Part shown: piece by piece, positions 25,286-34,072 of the stretch
Position numbering within the stretch: position 1 is the first letter of the stretch
Layout of the letters: the number at the start of each line of letters is the position of its first letter
Assembly: GCF_014202435.1 (NCBI RefSeq)
Contig: NZ_JACHGU010000005.1
Location: 186,001 to 250,000, forward strand
Source of the DNA: Pseudoxanthomonas broegbernensis
GTDB lineage: Bacteria; Pseudomonadota; Gammaproteobacteria; Xanthomonadales; Xanthomonadaceae
Reading direction: 5' to 3'
Length of the DNA stretch: 64,000 nucleotides
Translations under genes and position numbers: made by a program
Notes under the pieces: generated by a model
The model's input: the letters and a program-made list of their open reading frames with translations, nothing else
What the model was told of the DNA's origin: nothing
The model's database searches: none

Positions 25286-27784
25286 TCAGAGGTAACGACT
25301 CCATTGCACCTGGGCGCCCGGGGTCGGAATCGCCGGGATGCTTTCGCACACGGGCAGGTGCATCTGGTCGGATTCGGTCGGCACGGTGATGCGGGCGCCG
25401 CCCTGGTCGATCAAGGTGGTGCTGTCGGACTGGTTGGCCCCCACGGTCAGCGTACCCTGGACCACGGTGACGTTGGCCGCCGTGCCCAGGTTCCGTCCCA
25501 GGATGACGCTGCCGAAGATGTTCCATCCGGACAACTGGCCTGCGCCTTCGACGATGACCGCCATGTTGCCGATCGGCAACCCGACGTGCTCGACCTCCTT
25601 CTCCGTGCCGTCCTCGTCAAGGACCCGCTCCGTCCAAGTAGCGAACTGCGAGGTACCGCCGCTCTTGTCGCACAGGTTGGTGGGCCAGAAGTCGCCGTCG
25701 CACAGCGTGGCGGGCGTGGAGAAGTTGGGCGCGACCAGGTCGCCATGGCCCGACTGGGTCAGGGTGACCTTGCTCGTGCCGATGATCGTGTTGACCAGGT
25801 CGCGACCGCCATCGGTGCCGTTGACGGTGAAGTCGCCGTCGAACCAGACCACGCCCTTGGGAAAGCTGACCAAGCCGGTGATGTTCCAACCGCCGGTCGG
25901 CGTGGCGTCCCTGAAGCAGTGCGCGCCCGCATTGCCCGCGCCCTGCCAGTTGCAGGCCAGGAACGGCGCCCCGGTGCCGGCCGGCATCCGTCGCAGATCC
26001 CCGGTGAGCAGGTTGTAGGTACCGTCGATCGAGACGCCACTGGCGGCCTTCACGTTGCGTACGGTCAACGTCGGCAAGCCATCCACGAACTCGAAGACGT
26101 AGTTGGCCTGCGCCTTGTAAGCCTCGGCATCCACGGCCCGGACGCGCGCATCGCAATAGGGAATGCCGGGCAGCCCGGGCGTCGTGCCGGCCTGCAGGTC
26201 GGCCGCGCCCACGGCCGCCATGCCCTCGCCGGCCGGCAATGGTGCCTTGGAGACGCCGTAGTACATCTGCCCGGCGATGGCACCCGAGCCGGCGACGGTC
26301 GGAAAGTTCCAGTGGTTGGTCGGCGAGCCGCGTCCGGCGCCCTTGGCCCAGAGATCGCCGCCACCGACCAGCGTACCGATATTGCCGGTGCCCATGGTCA
26401 GGCCGCCGTTGACGCGCAGCACGGCGACGTTGGCCGCCCCGGTCAATCCCCCGCCGGCACCGAGGCCCAAGCGCACGTCGTGGCCCCATACCAGCCCGGT
26501 CTGGGCCAACCCTTCTGCCCCGATGCCGCCACCGAAGATCGAGCCGGCCTGCAGGGTGAAACTGTCCGGCAACTCGCCCTCGCCGCTCAGCCGTTCGGCC
26601 GCGACACGGGCACCACTGATCGCGCCCGTGGCCGCATCGATGACCAGGTCGTCCGGATCGAGTACGAACTGGCTGCCATCGCTCAACTCGATCACGAAGG
26701 TGGCCGAGTCGGCATCGGGCACCACCGTGCCGGTAGTCCAGGGAATGCCGCCCGAGGCGGTTGCCGCCACCAGCTTTCCGCCCACGCGCGTGGTGCCCAC
26801 CGCGGTACCGTTGGCCATCACCGATGCCGTGTAGGCGCCGGCGCGCAGCGCGGCGTACCTGGCCCCGGACGAGGAACCGTCCAGGCTGATCGAACGGCCC
26901 CAGAACGTGGTGCCGTTGGGCGGCGTCATGCCGGTCACCGAGATGTCGCCCTCGGCATGCAGGTAGCCATCATTGGTGATGCCGCCGCCACTGAGGGTGA
27001 TGTTGCCCTTGGCACAACCGGAAATGCGCGCCGACGAGGAACTGCCCACGGTCAGGCTGCCGGCCACGGCGATGTTCGCGTAATCGGTGGATTCGCCATC
27101 GGTCACGCCCAGCGAACCGCCGGTGATGTCCAGGTCGCCGTTGAAGACCATCAGCGCGGACGGCAGCGAGGCGCAGGTGCCGGTGGTCGAGCCGCTGCTG
27201 CCGCCGACCTCGTAGACCACCTCGACGGTGGAAGTGGCCAACGGCGCGGCGGCCGAACCGGCCGCACGGCCGATGACCTGCGCAGTCACTTCGTAGGACT
27301 GGAAGCTGGCGCTCTTCCGGACACGCAGCAGGTAGGCGTCGAAACCGAAACCGTCGTCGACCTGCAGCGCCAAGGGTTCGGACAATTCCGCGTCCTCGCC
27401 CGGCTTCCAGGCACTGGCCGAATTCCAGCCCGCCGCTTCCTCGAAGCTGCCGCAACCGCCGGCCCCGCCCCCGGCCGGGATGCATCCGCCCGCTGGAGGA
27501 TGGCCGTAGGAAAGCCCGTACAGGATCATCTTGCCTTCGTCGGTAGCGGACATCCCCGCCAATGCATCGCGCAGGAACTCCACCCCGCGCCAGGCCGACG
27601 CCTGGGCGGTGGTCACCGAATGGGTCGCCAACTGGCGCTGCTGGTTGCCGCGCAGTGCGTAGGCCACGGCCAACGCGGTGACCGTCACCGCAAGGCCCAC
27701 CAGCAGCAGGATCAGGAGGGTGGAAATACCGCGCTGGCGGGCGATGCCCGGCCGCCGGCGGGTTCGTCTGGATGTCGTGCTCAC
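25286..27784 (-). CDS. Very large PilX-like type IV pilus assembly protein with beta-repeat C-terminal region
   Basis: An 832-residue protein. Residues 1-60 are basic then strongly hydrophobic (RGISTLLILLLVGLAVTVTALAVAYAL), as in PilX, and residues to about 180 resemble the PilX N-terminal domain. The rest is rich in Gly, Ser, Thr and Asp with recurring short strands (GSLTVGSSSS, GNITLSGGG, GDISVTG, GGLTMGTGN, GDFTVNG, GTLTVG), suggesting a right-handed beta-helix or adhesin-like surface part. Usual PilX proteins are near 170-250 residues. The start is a GTG at 27784 with a GGAGG site, overlapping the pilW stop (GTGA). It ends the minor-pilin operon; no pilY1 follows, so this protein may take on the tip or adhesin role. 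Confidence 0.8.
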   Translation of the reverse strand: MSTTSRRTRRRPGIARQRGISTLLILLLVGLAVTVTALAVAYALRGNQQRQLATHSVTTAQASAWRGVEFLRDALAGMSATDEGKMILYGLSYGHPPAGGCIPAGGGAGGCGSFEEAAGWNSASAWKPGEDAELSEPLALQVDDGFGFDAYLLRVRKSASFQSYEVTAQVIGRAAGSAAAPLATSTVEVVYEVGGSSGSTTGTCASLPSALMVFNGDLDITGGSLGVTDGESTDYANIAVAGSLTVGSSSSARISGCAKGNITLSGGGITNDGYLHAEGDISVTGMTPPNGTTFWGRSISLDGSSSGARYAALRAGAYTASVMANGTAVGTTRVGGKLVAATASGGIPWTTGTVVPDADSATFVIELSDGSQFVLDPDDLVIDAATGAISGARVAAERLSGEGELPDSFTLQAGSIFGGGIGAEGLAQTGLVWGHDVRLGLGAGGGLTGAANVAVLRVNGGLTMGTGNIGTLVGGGDLWAKGAGRGSPTNHWNFPTVAGSGAIAGQMYYGVSKAPLPAGEGMAAVGAADLQAGTTPGLPGIPYCDARVRAVDAEAYKAQANYVFEFVDGLPTLTVRNVKAASGVSIDGTYNLLTGDLRRMPAGTGAPFLACNWQGAGNAGAHCFRDATPTGGWNITGLVSFPKGVVWFDGDFTVNGTDGGRDLVNTIIGTSKVTLTQSGHGDLVAPNFSTPATLCDGDFWPTNLCDKSGGTSQFATWTERVLDEDGTEKEVEHVGLPIGNMAVIVEGAGQLSGWNIFGSVILGRNLGTAANVTVVQGTLTVGANQSDSTTLIDQGGARITVPTESDQMHLPVCESIPAIPTPGAQVQWSRYL

Positions 27785-28542
27785 AGGCTTCCTCCACTGG
27801 CGGGCGGCGATGCGCTGGCTTTTCTCGAGGCCACGATGTTGGACAGGCAGGCACTGAACAATTCGCGCCCCTTGCTTTCCAGCACCAGCCTCGGAGACTC
27901 GGTGCGGCTGTCCGCCTTGGCCTGCTGCGCATAGGGCAGGGTGCAGCGCTCGCCCTCGGCATTCACGACCCTGAAGCCGGAATCGCTCTCGGCCGCGGCC
28001 ATGTCCAGGTAGGAGCCGCCGGCGGCATCGGCCACCGCGCTTCCATCGCGCTCCTTCCACGGCTCGCCGTAGGCGAGCACCACGTCCCTTTCGCGCGTCC
28101 AGCCGGCCGACGGGATATCGGCGCAGGGTTCGGGCCTGCGGAAATACATCGTCACGCTGCGGTCCTCCCCCGAGGCGATCTCCAGGCGCGCGCAGCCGTC
28201 GACGGAACGCCAGGTCACGTTGCGCTTGTCGGCATCGTCCACGGCGATGGCGTAGCGCTTGATCGCGGCGGGGTCGGCGGCGGCGCCCTCGGCCACGTCG
28301 GGCAGCTCGGGATCGGCGATGCCGTACCCGGCGCTGTGCAGTTCCAACTGCGCGGCCAGCAGGCCCGAGGCCACCTGGCCGTCGCGCAGGGAATCGGCCG
28401 AGGCGCGGCCGGACACCTCGACCATCATCTTGTAGACGGCCAGCATGGCGGCGATGGTCAGCAGCGAGATGACCAGCCCGACCATCATGCTCACCAGGCT
28501 GTAGCCGCGCTGGCTGGCGCGGGGGGCGGCGAGGGGCCTCAT
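27781..28542 (-). CDS. pilW: PilW-like minor pilin / pilus assembly protein
   Basis: A 253-residue protein with a prepilin-type N-terminus: short basic leader (MRPLAAPRASQRG), then YSLVSMMVGLVISLLTIAAMLAVYKMM, in which Gly precedes an aromatic start and the Glu at +5 is replaced, as is common in PilW. The globular part has several Cys and ends in an Ala/Ser-rich tail. PilW belongs to the minor-pilin complex that primes pilus assembly. The ATG overlaps the pilV stop (ATGA), and its own stop overlaps the pilX-like start, so translation is likely coupled. Confidence 0.85.
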   Translation of the reverse strand: MRPLAAPRASQRGYSLVSMMVGLVISLLTIAAMLAVYKMMVEVSGRASADSLRDGQVASGLLAAQLELHSAGYGIADPELPDVAEGAAADPAAIKRYAIAVDDADKRNVTWRSVDGCARLEIASGEDRSVTMYFRRPEPCADIPSAGWTRERDVVLAYGEPWKERDGSAVADAAGGSYLDMAAAESDSGFRVVNAEGERCTLPYAQQAKADSRTESPRLVLESKGRELFSACLSNIVASRKASASPPASGGSL

Positions 28543-28976
28543 GGCGCATCTCCCCCGGCGGCGGCGGGAACGACGCTGCTGACCGCCAGCACCAACGTGT
28601 CGCCCTTCGTCGCGGTCAGCTCGACGACCGGCGGCAGCTTGGCGGTGAACGTCACCCCGCCGATTTCCAGTTGCTCGTCGGTGGCGGCGGAGCACGCCTG
28701 CCTGCCGAGCGAGATGTCGCCCTTCAACTGCGCGGGCAGGCCCTTCTTGTCCGCCAGCGGCGCCGGGTCGTCGCACAGATCCACGCCGGCCACCTGCATG
28801 ACGTTGCGCAACTCGCCCACCACCAGCGCGTCGATGCCCGCATCGTGCTGGCTGCTGACGATGCGCGAGGCCACGTGGGCCATGCCCGCCGCCATGATGG
28901 CGGTGATCAGCACGCCGATCAGCGCCTCCAGCAGCACGTCGCCGCGCTGGCGCCCGGGATCAGAGAAGTGCGACAT
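28539..28976 (-). CDS. pilV: PilV-like minor pilin
   Basis: A 145-residue prepilin-like protein. The leader MSHFSDPGRQRG precedes DVLLEALIGVLITAIMAAGMAHVAS, a type IV pilin hydrophobic helix with a conserved Glu at the fifth position after the predicted PilD cleavage. Two Cys pairs are in the globular part. It overlaps the fimT stop by 17 nt and the pilW start by 4 nt, in the normal fimT-pilV-pilW order. Confidence 0.85.
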   Translation of the reverse strand: MSHFSDPGRQRGDVLLEALIGVLITAIMAAGMAHVASRIVSSQHDAGIDALVVGELRNVMQVAGVDLCDDPAPLADKKGLPAQLKGDISLGRQACSAATDEQLEIGGVTFTAKLPPVVELTATKGDTLVLAVSSVVPAAAGGDAP

Positions 28977-29502
28977 CCATGACCTCCTGGTTGCCTGCCT
29001 TGATGAACACGTCGGCGGCCGTGCCGCCGGGGGCGACGCAATCCACGCCGCCGTAGCTGGACGCCACCAGCACGCCGCGCGTGTCGTAGGCCGCGCAGAC
29101 GAAATCCCCGGCGTCCTCCTCCTGGCCGACCTTCAACTGCAGGCTGCCCGGGTTGGCGATCGCTCCTTGCCAGTTCCCCGCCGCGCATCCTTCCCAGGCG
29201 CTGCCGTCGGCAGTGCGCGAGATCACGCACAGGACGTGCCCGTCCTTGTCGTAGACGACCGCCGCCGCGCCCTGCCCGGCCTGGGCCGAGGTCAACGCCA
29301 GCGGGTTGCGCATCGCCCGCGAGCGCGCCTGGCCCACGGCCTCCAGCAGGTTGCTGCGCGCGCGCATCTGCCGGGTGCCGTCGACCCAGTCCCGGGTGAA
29401 CGGCGCGGCGGCCAGCAGCAGCATGGCCATGATCGCGATGCCGACCATCAGCTCGATCAGGGTGAAACCGGCCGCAAGTGGGCCGGAACGCCCGATCACC
29501 AT
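28960..29502 (-). CDS. fimT: FimT/GspH-type pseudopilin
   Basis: A 180-residue prepilin protein with a canonical cleavage motif (AAGFTLIELMVGIAIMAMLL) and the FimT/GspH-like globular part, with Cys pairs at CVISR/CAAGN and CAAYD/CVAPG. Minor pilins of this type help start pilus assembly and in some Xanthomonadaceae relatives FimT binds DNA for uptake; that role is not shown here. The ATG at 29502 has a GGGGAC site; the in-frame ATG at 29526 is less likely. It overlaps the pilE-like gene by 7 nt. Confidence 0.87.
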   Translation of the reverse strand: MVIGRSGPLAAGFTLIELMVGIAIMAMLLLAAAPFTRDWVDGTRQMRARSNLLEAVGQARSRAMRNPLALTSAQAGQGAAAVVYDKDGHVLCVISRTADGSAWEGCAAGNWQGAIANPGSLQLKVGQEEDAGDFVCAAYDTRGVLVASSYGGVDCVAPGGTAADVFIKAGNQEVMDVALL

Positions 29503-29918
29503 GAAATGTCCCCGACCGACGGGCACCCGCTGTTGCCGCGGATGTTGTCGGCGTTGATCGACACCGCGCAGCCGCTGAGCTTGCCGCCCACGCCGGTGGC
29601 GGTCAGGGTGTACCCGCTGGAGGTGCTGTAGGCGAAGCCGAAGTCGGCCGACTTGGATGCCGGCGACCAGCCGGGGAACGCGGCCTTGACCGCATCGGTG
29701 GTGCCGGCGGCCGTGTCCGGGAACTTCAGCGTCCGCTGCCGGTGGTTCTCCACCGCCGCCGCCAGCGCCTGCAGGTCGGCCTGGGCGGTGCGGATCTTGC
29801 TGCGCACGACGTAGTCCAGGTACGACGGCAACGCGATCGCCAGCAGGATCGCCACGACGGCGACCACGATCATCAGCTCGATCAACGTGAAGCCCGATGG
29901 TTTCGACGGACTGCGCAT
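29496..29918 (-). CDS. pilE: PilE-like type IV (minor) pilin, first gene of the operon
   Basis: A 140-residue pilin with a short leader (MRSPSKPSG) and the classic FTLIELMIVVAVVAILLAIALPSYLDYV helix, followed by a small globular domain with a C-terminal Cys pair (SGCAVS and NSGCPSV) as in PilE/PilA disulfide loops. Its location at the head of the pilE-fimT-pilV-pilW-pilX set suggests a minor pilin, although a major-pilin role cannot be excluded. The ATG at 29918 is chosen because the longer frame upstream is AT-rich leader sequence. Confidence 0.87.
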   Translation of the reverse strand: MRSPSKPSGFTLIELMIVVAVVAILLAIALPSYLDYVVRSKIRTAQADLQALAAAVENHRQRTLKFPDTAAGTTDAVKAAFPGWSPASKSADFGFAYSTSSGYTLTATGVGGKLSGCAVSINADNIRGNSGCPSVGDISW

Positions 29919-30035
29919 GTTTCCGGGACCCCCTGTCGTCCTGGTGGAAACTGGATTCGGATTTTGGATTTCCGGGATATCACATACCTTATCGGCCGCC
30001 GGAAGGCACCCTGAGGTATTGCGGCGCAGCAATAT

Positions 30036-30064
30036 TTGATATGCCGATATCCGCATACCTTCAA
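30036..30064 (-). promoter_or_regulatory. Possible sigma-70 promoter of the minor-pilin operon
   Basis: On the minus strand TTGAAG (30059-30064) and TATCAA (30036-30041) are separated by 17 nt; each matches 4 of 6 consensus bases. The surrounding 29930-30110 region is AT-richer than its neighbours. A start near 30029 would give a leader of about 110 nt. Confidence 0.35.
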
Positions 30065-30151
30065 TGGCAATTGTAGCGCAGTACCTATATCAGAACCACG
30101 TCACGAAACAAGCCGGGCCGCCCGCGCCCGGACGGACGGCCCGGCGGTCGC

Positions 30152-30157
30152 TATGAT
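30152..30157 (+). promoter_or_regulatory. -10-like TATGAT immediately upstream of cutA
   Basis: TATGAT ends 8 nt before the cutA ATG, so transcription would start at or within 1-2 nt of the start codon, giving a leaderless mRNA. No ribosome-binding site is present between the two. Confidence 0.45.
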
Positions 30158-30165
30158 GCCGGCCG

Positions 30166-30489
30166 ATGCGCGTCCATCTCGTTCTTTGCAGTTGCCCGGA
30201 CCGCCCGTCGGCCGAGACCTTGGCCGAGACCCTGGTTCAGGAACGGCTGGCGGCATGCGCGAGCGTGTTGCCGGGGCTGCGTTCGGTCTACCGGTGGGAA
30301 GGCCGGATCGAACGGGCGGAAGAAGCGCTGCTCCTGATCAAGACCGAAGCAAGCCGCGTGCCGCGCCTGATGGAACGGGTGCGGGCGCTGCACCCGTATG
30401 AACTTCCCGAAATCCTCACGGTCGAAGCGGCCGGCGGCCTGCCCGCCTACCTGGCCTGGGTGGCCGCACAAACCCGCGAAGGCGACTGA
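30166..30489 (+). CDS. cutA: CutA divalent-cation tolerance protein
   Basis: A 107-residue protein covering the whole CutA1 fold (LCSCPDRPSAETLAETLVQERLAACASVLPG; SVYRWEG; EALLLIKT; HPYELPEIL). CutA1 forms very stable trimers; in E. coli the locus is tied to copper tolerance, partly through the adjacent dsbD gene. Here dsbD begins 4 nt after the cutA stop, the conserved cutA-dsbD order. Translation is probably leaderless. Confidence 0.96.
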   Translation: MRVHLVLCSCPDRPSAETLAETLVQERLAACASVLPGLRSVYRWEGRIERAEEALLLIKTEASRVPRLMERVRALHPYELPEILTVEAAGGLPAYLAWVAAQTREGD

Positions 30490-30493
30490 TCCG

Positions 30494-32749
30494 ATGTCCA
30501 TCTCTTACCGCTTCCTCCTCCAGGCCCTGCTGGGCCTGCTGCTGGCGTGTTCCATCGCGCCGCACGCCCGGGCGCTGGACGAGCGCGACCTGCTGCCCGT
30601 GGACCAGGCCTTCGTACTGAGCGCCAGCGCGCCCACGCGCGACCGCATCGAGCTGCGCTGGCAGATCGCCGACGGCTACTACATGTACCGGCACCGTACC
30701 GCGGTCGCCGCCAGTGGCGGCTTCGCCGGCGGCAGGCTGGACCTGCCGGCGGGCACCCGCCACGTCGACGAGTTCTTCGGCCCGGTGGAGACCTACCGCG
30801 GCGAACTGGTCGCCCTGCTCGAAGGCCAGGCCAGCGGCGACGAGGCCATGCTGGAGGTCAAGTACCAGGGCTGCGCCGACATCGGCATCTGCTATCCGCC
30901 GCAGACCCGCAAGCTGCGGGTGGCGCTGCCCGGGGCGGCGACCGCGTCCGCCGGCCTGCCAGCGGCGGCCGGCGGCGCGCTGGCCGGGCTTCCGGGCCAG
31001 CCGGCCCTGCCCGAGACCCAGGCGTTTTCCCTGGACGCCATCGCCGACGGCGGCAACCTCATCCAGGTCCGCCTGCAGCCCGCACCGGGCTACTACATCT
31101 ACCGCGACCGCAGCCGGTTCGTGCTGGAAGGCGATGCGGGCGTGCAGGCGCTGGCGCCGCGCTGGCCGGCCGGCACCCTGCATCGCGACGAGCACTTCGG
31201 CGAGGTGGTGGTGTACTTCCGCACCGCCGAGGTGGAACTGCCGGTACGGCGCAGCCACGCGCGGCCGGTGCAGGCCACCCTGGTGGCGACGTTCCAGGGC
31301 TGCCAGGATGGCGGCCTGTGCTATCCGCCGCTGACCCGGCGCATCGCGGTGGACCTGCCGGCGGGCCAGGCGGGCGCGGATGCGCCGGCGCTGGCGGCGA
31401 CGTCCTCCGGCCCCGGCACGGACGACACGGCCGCGACAGCCGCCGACACCCAGGATGCCGGTGCCGCCCCGCTCTCCACCGCCGAACCGGTCTCGCCGGA
31501 TGCCTCGCAAGGCAACGCGCTGCGCACCGCCGCGCCGCCGGTGGCCGATGCGTCCGGCCTGGCCGGCATCCTGCTGCTGGCCCTGCTTGGCGGCCTGATC
31601 CTGAACCTGATGCCGTGCGTGCTGCCGGTCCTCTCGCTCAAGGCGCTGGGCCTGGCGCAGAGCGGCGAGAGCCGGCAGCGGGCCCGGGCGCATGCGCTGT
31701 GGTACACCGCCGGCGTGCTGGTGGCCTTCGCCACGGTCGGGGCGCTGGTGGTGGGGCTGCGTGCGGCCGGGCAGGCGGCCGGCTGGGGCTTCCAGTTGCA
31801 GCAACCGTGGTTCGTGGCGGCGCTGGCCTACCTGATGTTCGCCGTGGGCCTGAGCCTGTCGGGGGTGTTCACCCTGGGCGGCGGGGTGGGCGGCCGCCTG
31901 GCGGCCCCGCGCAGCGGCCCGGCCGGCGACTTCCTCACCGGCGTGCTGGCCTGCGTGGTCGCCAGCCCGTGCATCGCGCCGTTCATGGGGCCGGCACTGG
32001 CCTATGCCTTCGCCGCGACGCCGCCGGCGGGGATGCTGGTGTTCCTGACGATGGGGCTGGGGCTGGCGCTGCCGTTCCTGCTGATCGGGCTGGTCCCGGC
32101 GCTGGCGCGGCGGCTGCCGCAACCGGGGGCATGGATGGAGACGCTCAAGCAGGTGCTGGCCTTCCCCATGTACCTCACCGCGGTCTGGCTGCTGTGGGTG
32201 CTGGGCAAGCAGCGCGGCGTGGACGCGGCGGCGCTGGTGCTGGCCGGCGCGGCGCTGCTGGCGCTGGCGCTGTGGGCGTTCGAGCGTGGTCGCTGGCGCA
32301 GTTCGCGCCCGGTGGCGGTGGTGGCGCTGCTGCTGGCCGCGGTGGCGCTGGCGCCGGTATGGGGCGTCACCCGGCTGGCCCCGGCCGCCGCCGCCCCGTC
32401 CGGCGACGCGGTGGCCTATTCGCCCCAGGCCCTGGACGGGCTGCGCGCGCAGGACCGGGTGGTGTTCGTCAACATGACCGCCGACTGGTGCGTGACCTGC
32501 AAGGCCAACGAGCGCAACGTGCTGGCGCGCGCGGCGTTCCAGGACCTGCTCGGCCGCACCGACGCGGTCTACATGAAGGGCGACTGGACCAACGCCGACC
32601 CGCAGATCGGCACCTTCCTCGAAGAACACAAGGCCGTCGGCGTGCCGCTGTACGTGGTCTACGGCCCCGGTGCGCCGCCGGCCGTGCTGCCGCCGGTGCT
32701 CACCGCGGCCGTCGTCGAGGACGCGCTGCTGCGCGCCGCGGCACGGTGA
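30494..32749 (+). CDS. dsbD: DsbD thiol:disulfide interchange protein with two N-terminal alpha domains
   Basis: A 751-residue protein, longer than the 565 residues of E. coli DsbD, which passes electrons from cytosolic thioredoxin to periplasmic oxidised partners. After the signal peptide there are two DsbD-alpha-like domains, each with a C-x5-C pair in a GC-x4-x-CYPP setting (C127/C133 and C270/C276). Then comes an eight-helix membrane domain with the two redox Cys (C375 in LMPCVLP and C493 in ASPCIAP), and a C-terminal thioredoxin domain with CVTC (C666/C669). A Ser/Ala/Asp-rich linker lies at about 300-350. It is coupled to cutA upstream and overlaps the TlpA-like gene by 4 nt. Confidence 0.93.
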   Translation: MSISYRFLLQALLGLLLACSIAPHARALDERDLLPVDQAFVLSASAPTRDRIELRWQIADGYYMYRHRTAVAASGGFAGGRLDLPAGTRHVDEFFGPVETYRGELVALLEGQASGDEAMLEVKYQGCADIGICYPPQTRKLRVALPGAATASAGLPAAAGGALAGLPGQPALPETQAFSLDAIADGGNLIQVRLQPAPGYYIYRDRSRFVLEGDAGVQALAPRWPAGTLHRDEHFGEVVVYFRTAEVELPVRRSHARPVQATLVATFQGCQDGGLCYPPLTRRIAVDLPAGQAGADAPALAATSSGPGTDDTAATAADTQDAGAAPLSTAEPVSPDASQGNALRTAAPPVADASGLAGILLLALLGGLILNLMPCVLPVLSLKALGLAQSGESRQRARAHALWYTAGVLVAFATVGALVVGLRAAGQAAGWGFQLQQPWFVAALAYLMFAVGLSLSGVFTLGGGVGGRLAAPRSGPAGDFLTGVLACVVASPCIAPFMGPALAYAFAATPPAGMLVFLTMGLGLALPFLLIGLVPALARRLPQPGAWMETLKQVLAFPMYLTAVWLLWVLGKQRGVDAAALVLAGAALLALALWAFERGRWRSSRPVAVVALLLAAVALAPVWGVTRLAPAAAAPSGDAVAYSPQALDGLRAQDRVVFVNMTADWCVTCKANERNVLARAAFQDLLGRTDAVYMKGDWTNADPQIGTFLEEHKAVGVPLYVVYGPGAPPAVLPPVLTAAVVEDALLRAAAR

Positions 32750-33345
32750 ACGCCGGCCGCCTGCGGCTCCTGGGCGTGGCGGCGCTCGCCGGTGCGCTGG
32801 GGCTGGCGGCCAGCCACTGGTACGGCGGCAGCCCGCTGCCACGTACCCAGGCCGGCCAGCGCGCCCTGCAGGCGGTGGCCGGCATGACCGCCCCGGTGCC
32901 GCCGGACGGGGTCGAGCCGGCCCGGCCCGGCGACCCGCTGCCGACGGTCCGCCTGCCCGGCCTGGACGGCAACCTCGTCGATCTGGCCGGCATCGCACCG
33001 GGCAGGCCGTTGCTGGTCAACGTCTGGGCGAGCTGGTGCGGGCCGTGCGTGGAGGAGATGCCCGAGCTGCAGCGCTATGCCCATGCCCAGGGCGACGCCG
33101 GCGTGCAGGTGGTCGGCCTGGCCCTGGACACGCCGGACGGCGTGCACGGCTTCCTGCAGCGGGTGCCGGTGGCCTATCCGATCCTGCTCGACACGCCCGG
33201 CCCGGCCGATGCCAGCGTCTGGCTGGGCAACACCCGCGGGCTGCTGCCATACAGCGTGCTGGTCGATGCGCGCCGGCGCGTGGTGAAGCAGAAACTGGGG
33301 CCGTTCGCGCCCGGCGAGATCGAGGGCTGGGCCCGCCTGCCCTGA
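32746..33345 (+). CDS. TlpA/ResA-like membrane-anchored thioredoxin
   Basis: A 199-residue periplasmic thioredoxin with an N-terminal membrane anchor (LLGVAALAGALGLAAS) and a TlpA-type fold. The active site is WASWCGPC (C98 and C101), followed by EEMPELQRYA, a cis-Pro region (LLPYSVLVD) and the strand KQKLGPF. It starts with a GTG overlapping the dsbD stop (GTGA), so the two are coupled, and it is a likely electron acceptor of DsbD that reduces periplasmic disulfides, for instance in cytochrome c or copper-site maturation. The acceptor is not identified by sequence. Confidence 0.88.
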   Translation: MNAGRLRLLGVAALAGALGLAASHWYGGSPLPRTQAGQRALQAVAGMTAPVPPDGVEPARPGDPLPTVRLPGLDGNLVDLAGIAPGRPLLVNVWASWCGPCVEEMPELQRYAHAQGDAGVQVVGLALDTPDGVHGFLQRVPVAYPILLDTPGPADASVWLGNTRGLLPYSVLVDARRRVVKQKLGPFAPGEIEGWARLP

Positions 33346-33575
33346 ATCGTCCGGCCGTCCGCTGCCGGCGCCGCACGCCTGACAAGGCGCCCGTCGATGG
33401 GAGCGGCCCCGACGGCCGTCCCCGGCCGGGAAAGCGCGCCGTTCCAGGCCCCCCCCGACGGGGCGGAATGGCCAGATACGTTCAATCGACCGCTTGAAAC
33501 GCCGACATCTTCGCCGAACTGGACAGTAATGGCGCCATCGCGCAGACTGCCGCCCTTTCCGGCTCCGCTTTCACG

Positions 33576-34016
33576 ATGGCCCGACTGCTGGTCCTGCACG
33601 GCCCCAACCTCAACCTGCTCGGCACCCGCGAGCCGGAAGTGTACGGGCACGCCACCCTGGCCGGCATCGACGCCGACCTGGCCGCCCGCGCCGCCGCCGC
33701 CGGGCACGCGCTGGAATCATTCCAGTCCAATGCCGAGCACGCCCTGGTCGAACGCGTGCAAGCCGCCCGCGGCGACGGCACCGCCTTCATCCTGATCAAT
33801 CCCGCCGCCTTCACCCACACCTCGGTCGCCCTGCGCGACGCGCTGGCGGCGGTGGCCATTCCCTTCATCGAGATCCACCTGTCCAACCCGCACGCCCGCG
33901 AGCCCTTCCGCCAGCACAGCTACTTCAGCGACAAGGCGGTCGGCGTGGTCTGCGGGTTCGGCGCCGACAGCTACCGCTACGCCCTGGACGCCGCCCTGTC
34001 GCGGCTGCCGGGCTGA
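33576..34016 (+). CDS. aroQ: AroQ, type II 3-dehydroquinate dehydratase
   Basis: A 146-residue enzyme of the shikimate pathway converting 3-dehydroquinate to 3-dehydroshikimate. Key parts are [17 protein letters not shown] with the catalytic Arg and Tyr, [27 protein letters not shown], and [18 protein letters not shown] with the catalytic His. Type II enzymes form dodecamers. It lies 56 nt before accB on the same strand, the normal aroQ-accB-accC order. The 230-nt gap before it has a TTCAA-N8-TTGAA dyad (about 33480-33498) of unknown meaning. Confidence 0.97.
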   Translation: MARLLVLHGPNLNLLGTREPEVYGHATLAGIDADLAARAAAAGHALESFQSNAEHALVERVQAARGDGTAFILINPAAFTHTSVALRDALAAVAIPFIEIHLSNPHAREPFRQHSYFSDKAVGVVCGFGADSYRYALDAALSRLPG

Positions 34017-34072
34017 CCGACCTTCCCTCAAGACCGCGCCCGCTCCGGCGGACGCCCTTCACAGAGGCCACC

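Noticed and set aside
29919..30110. Sigma-54 promoter for the pilin operon
   Set aside because: No GG-N10-GC element with good -24/-12 sequence was found in the correct direction; a weak sigma-70-like pair fits better.
33480..33500. Operator for fatty-acid regulators before aroQ-accBC
   Set aside because: The TTCAA-N8-TTGAA dyad does not match FabR, FadR or other known sites, and its distance to aroQ is large. It is recorded only in the aroQ entry.
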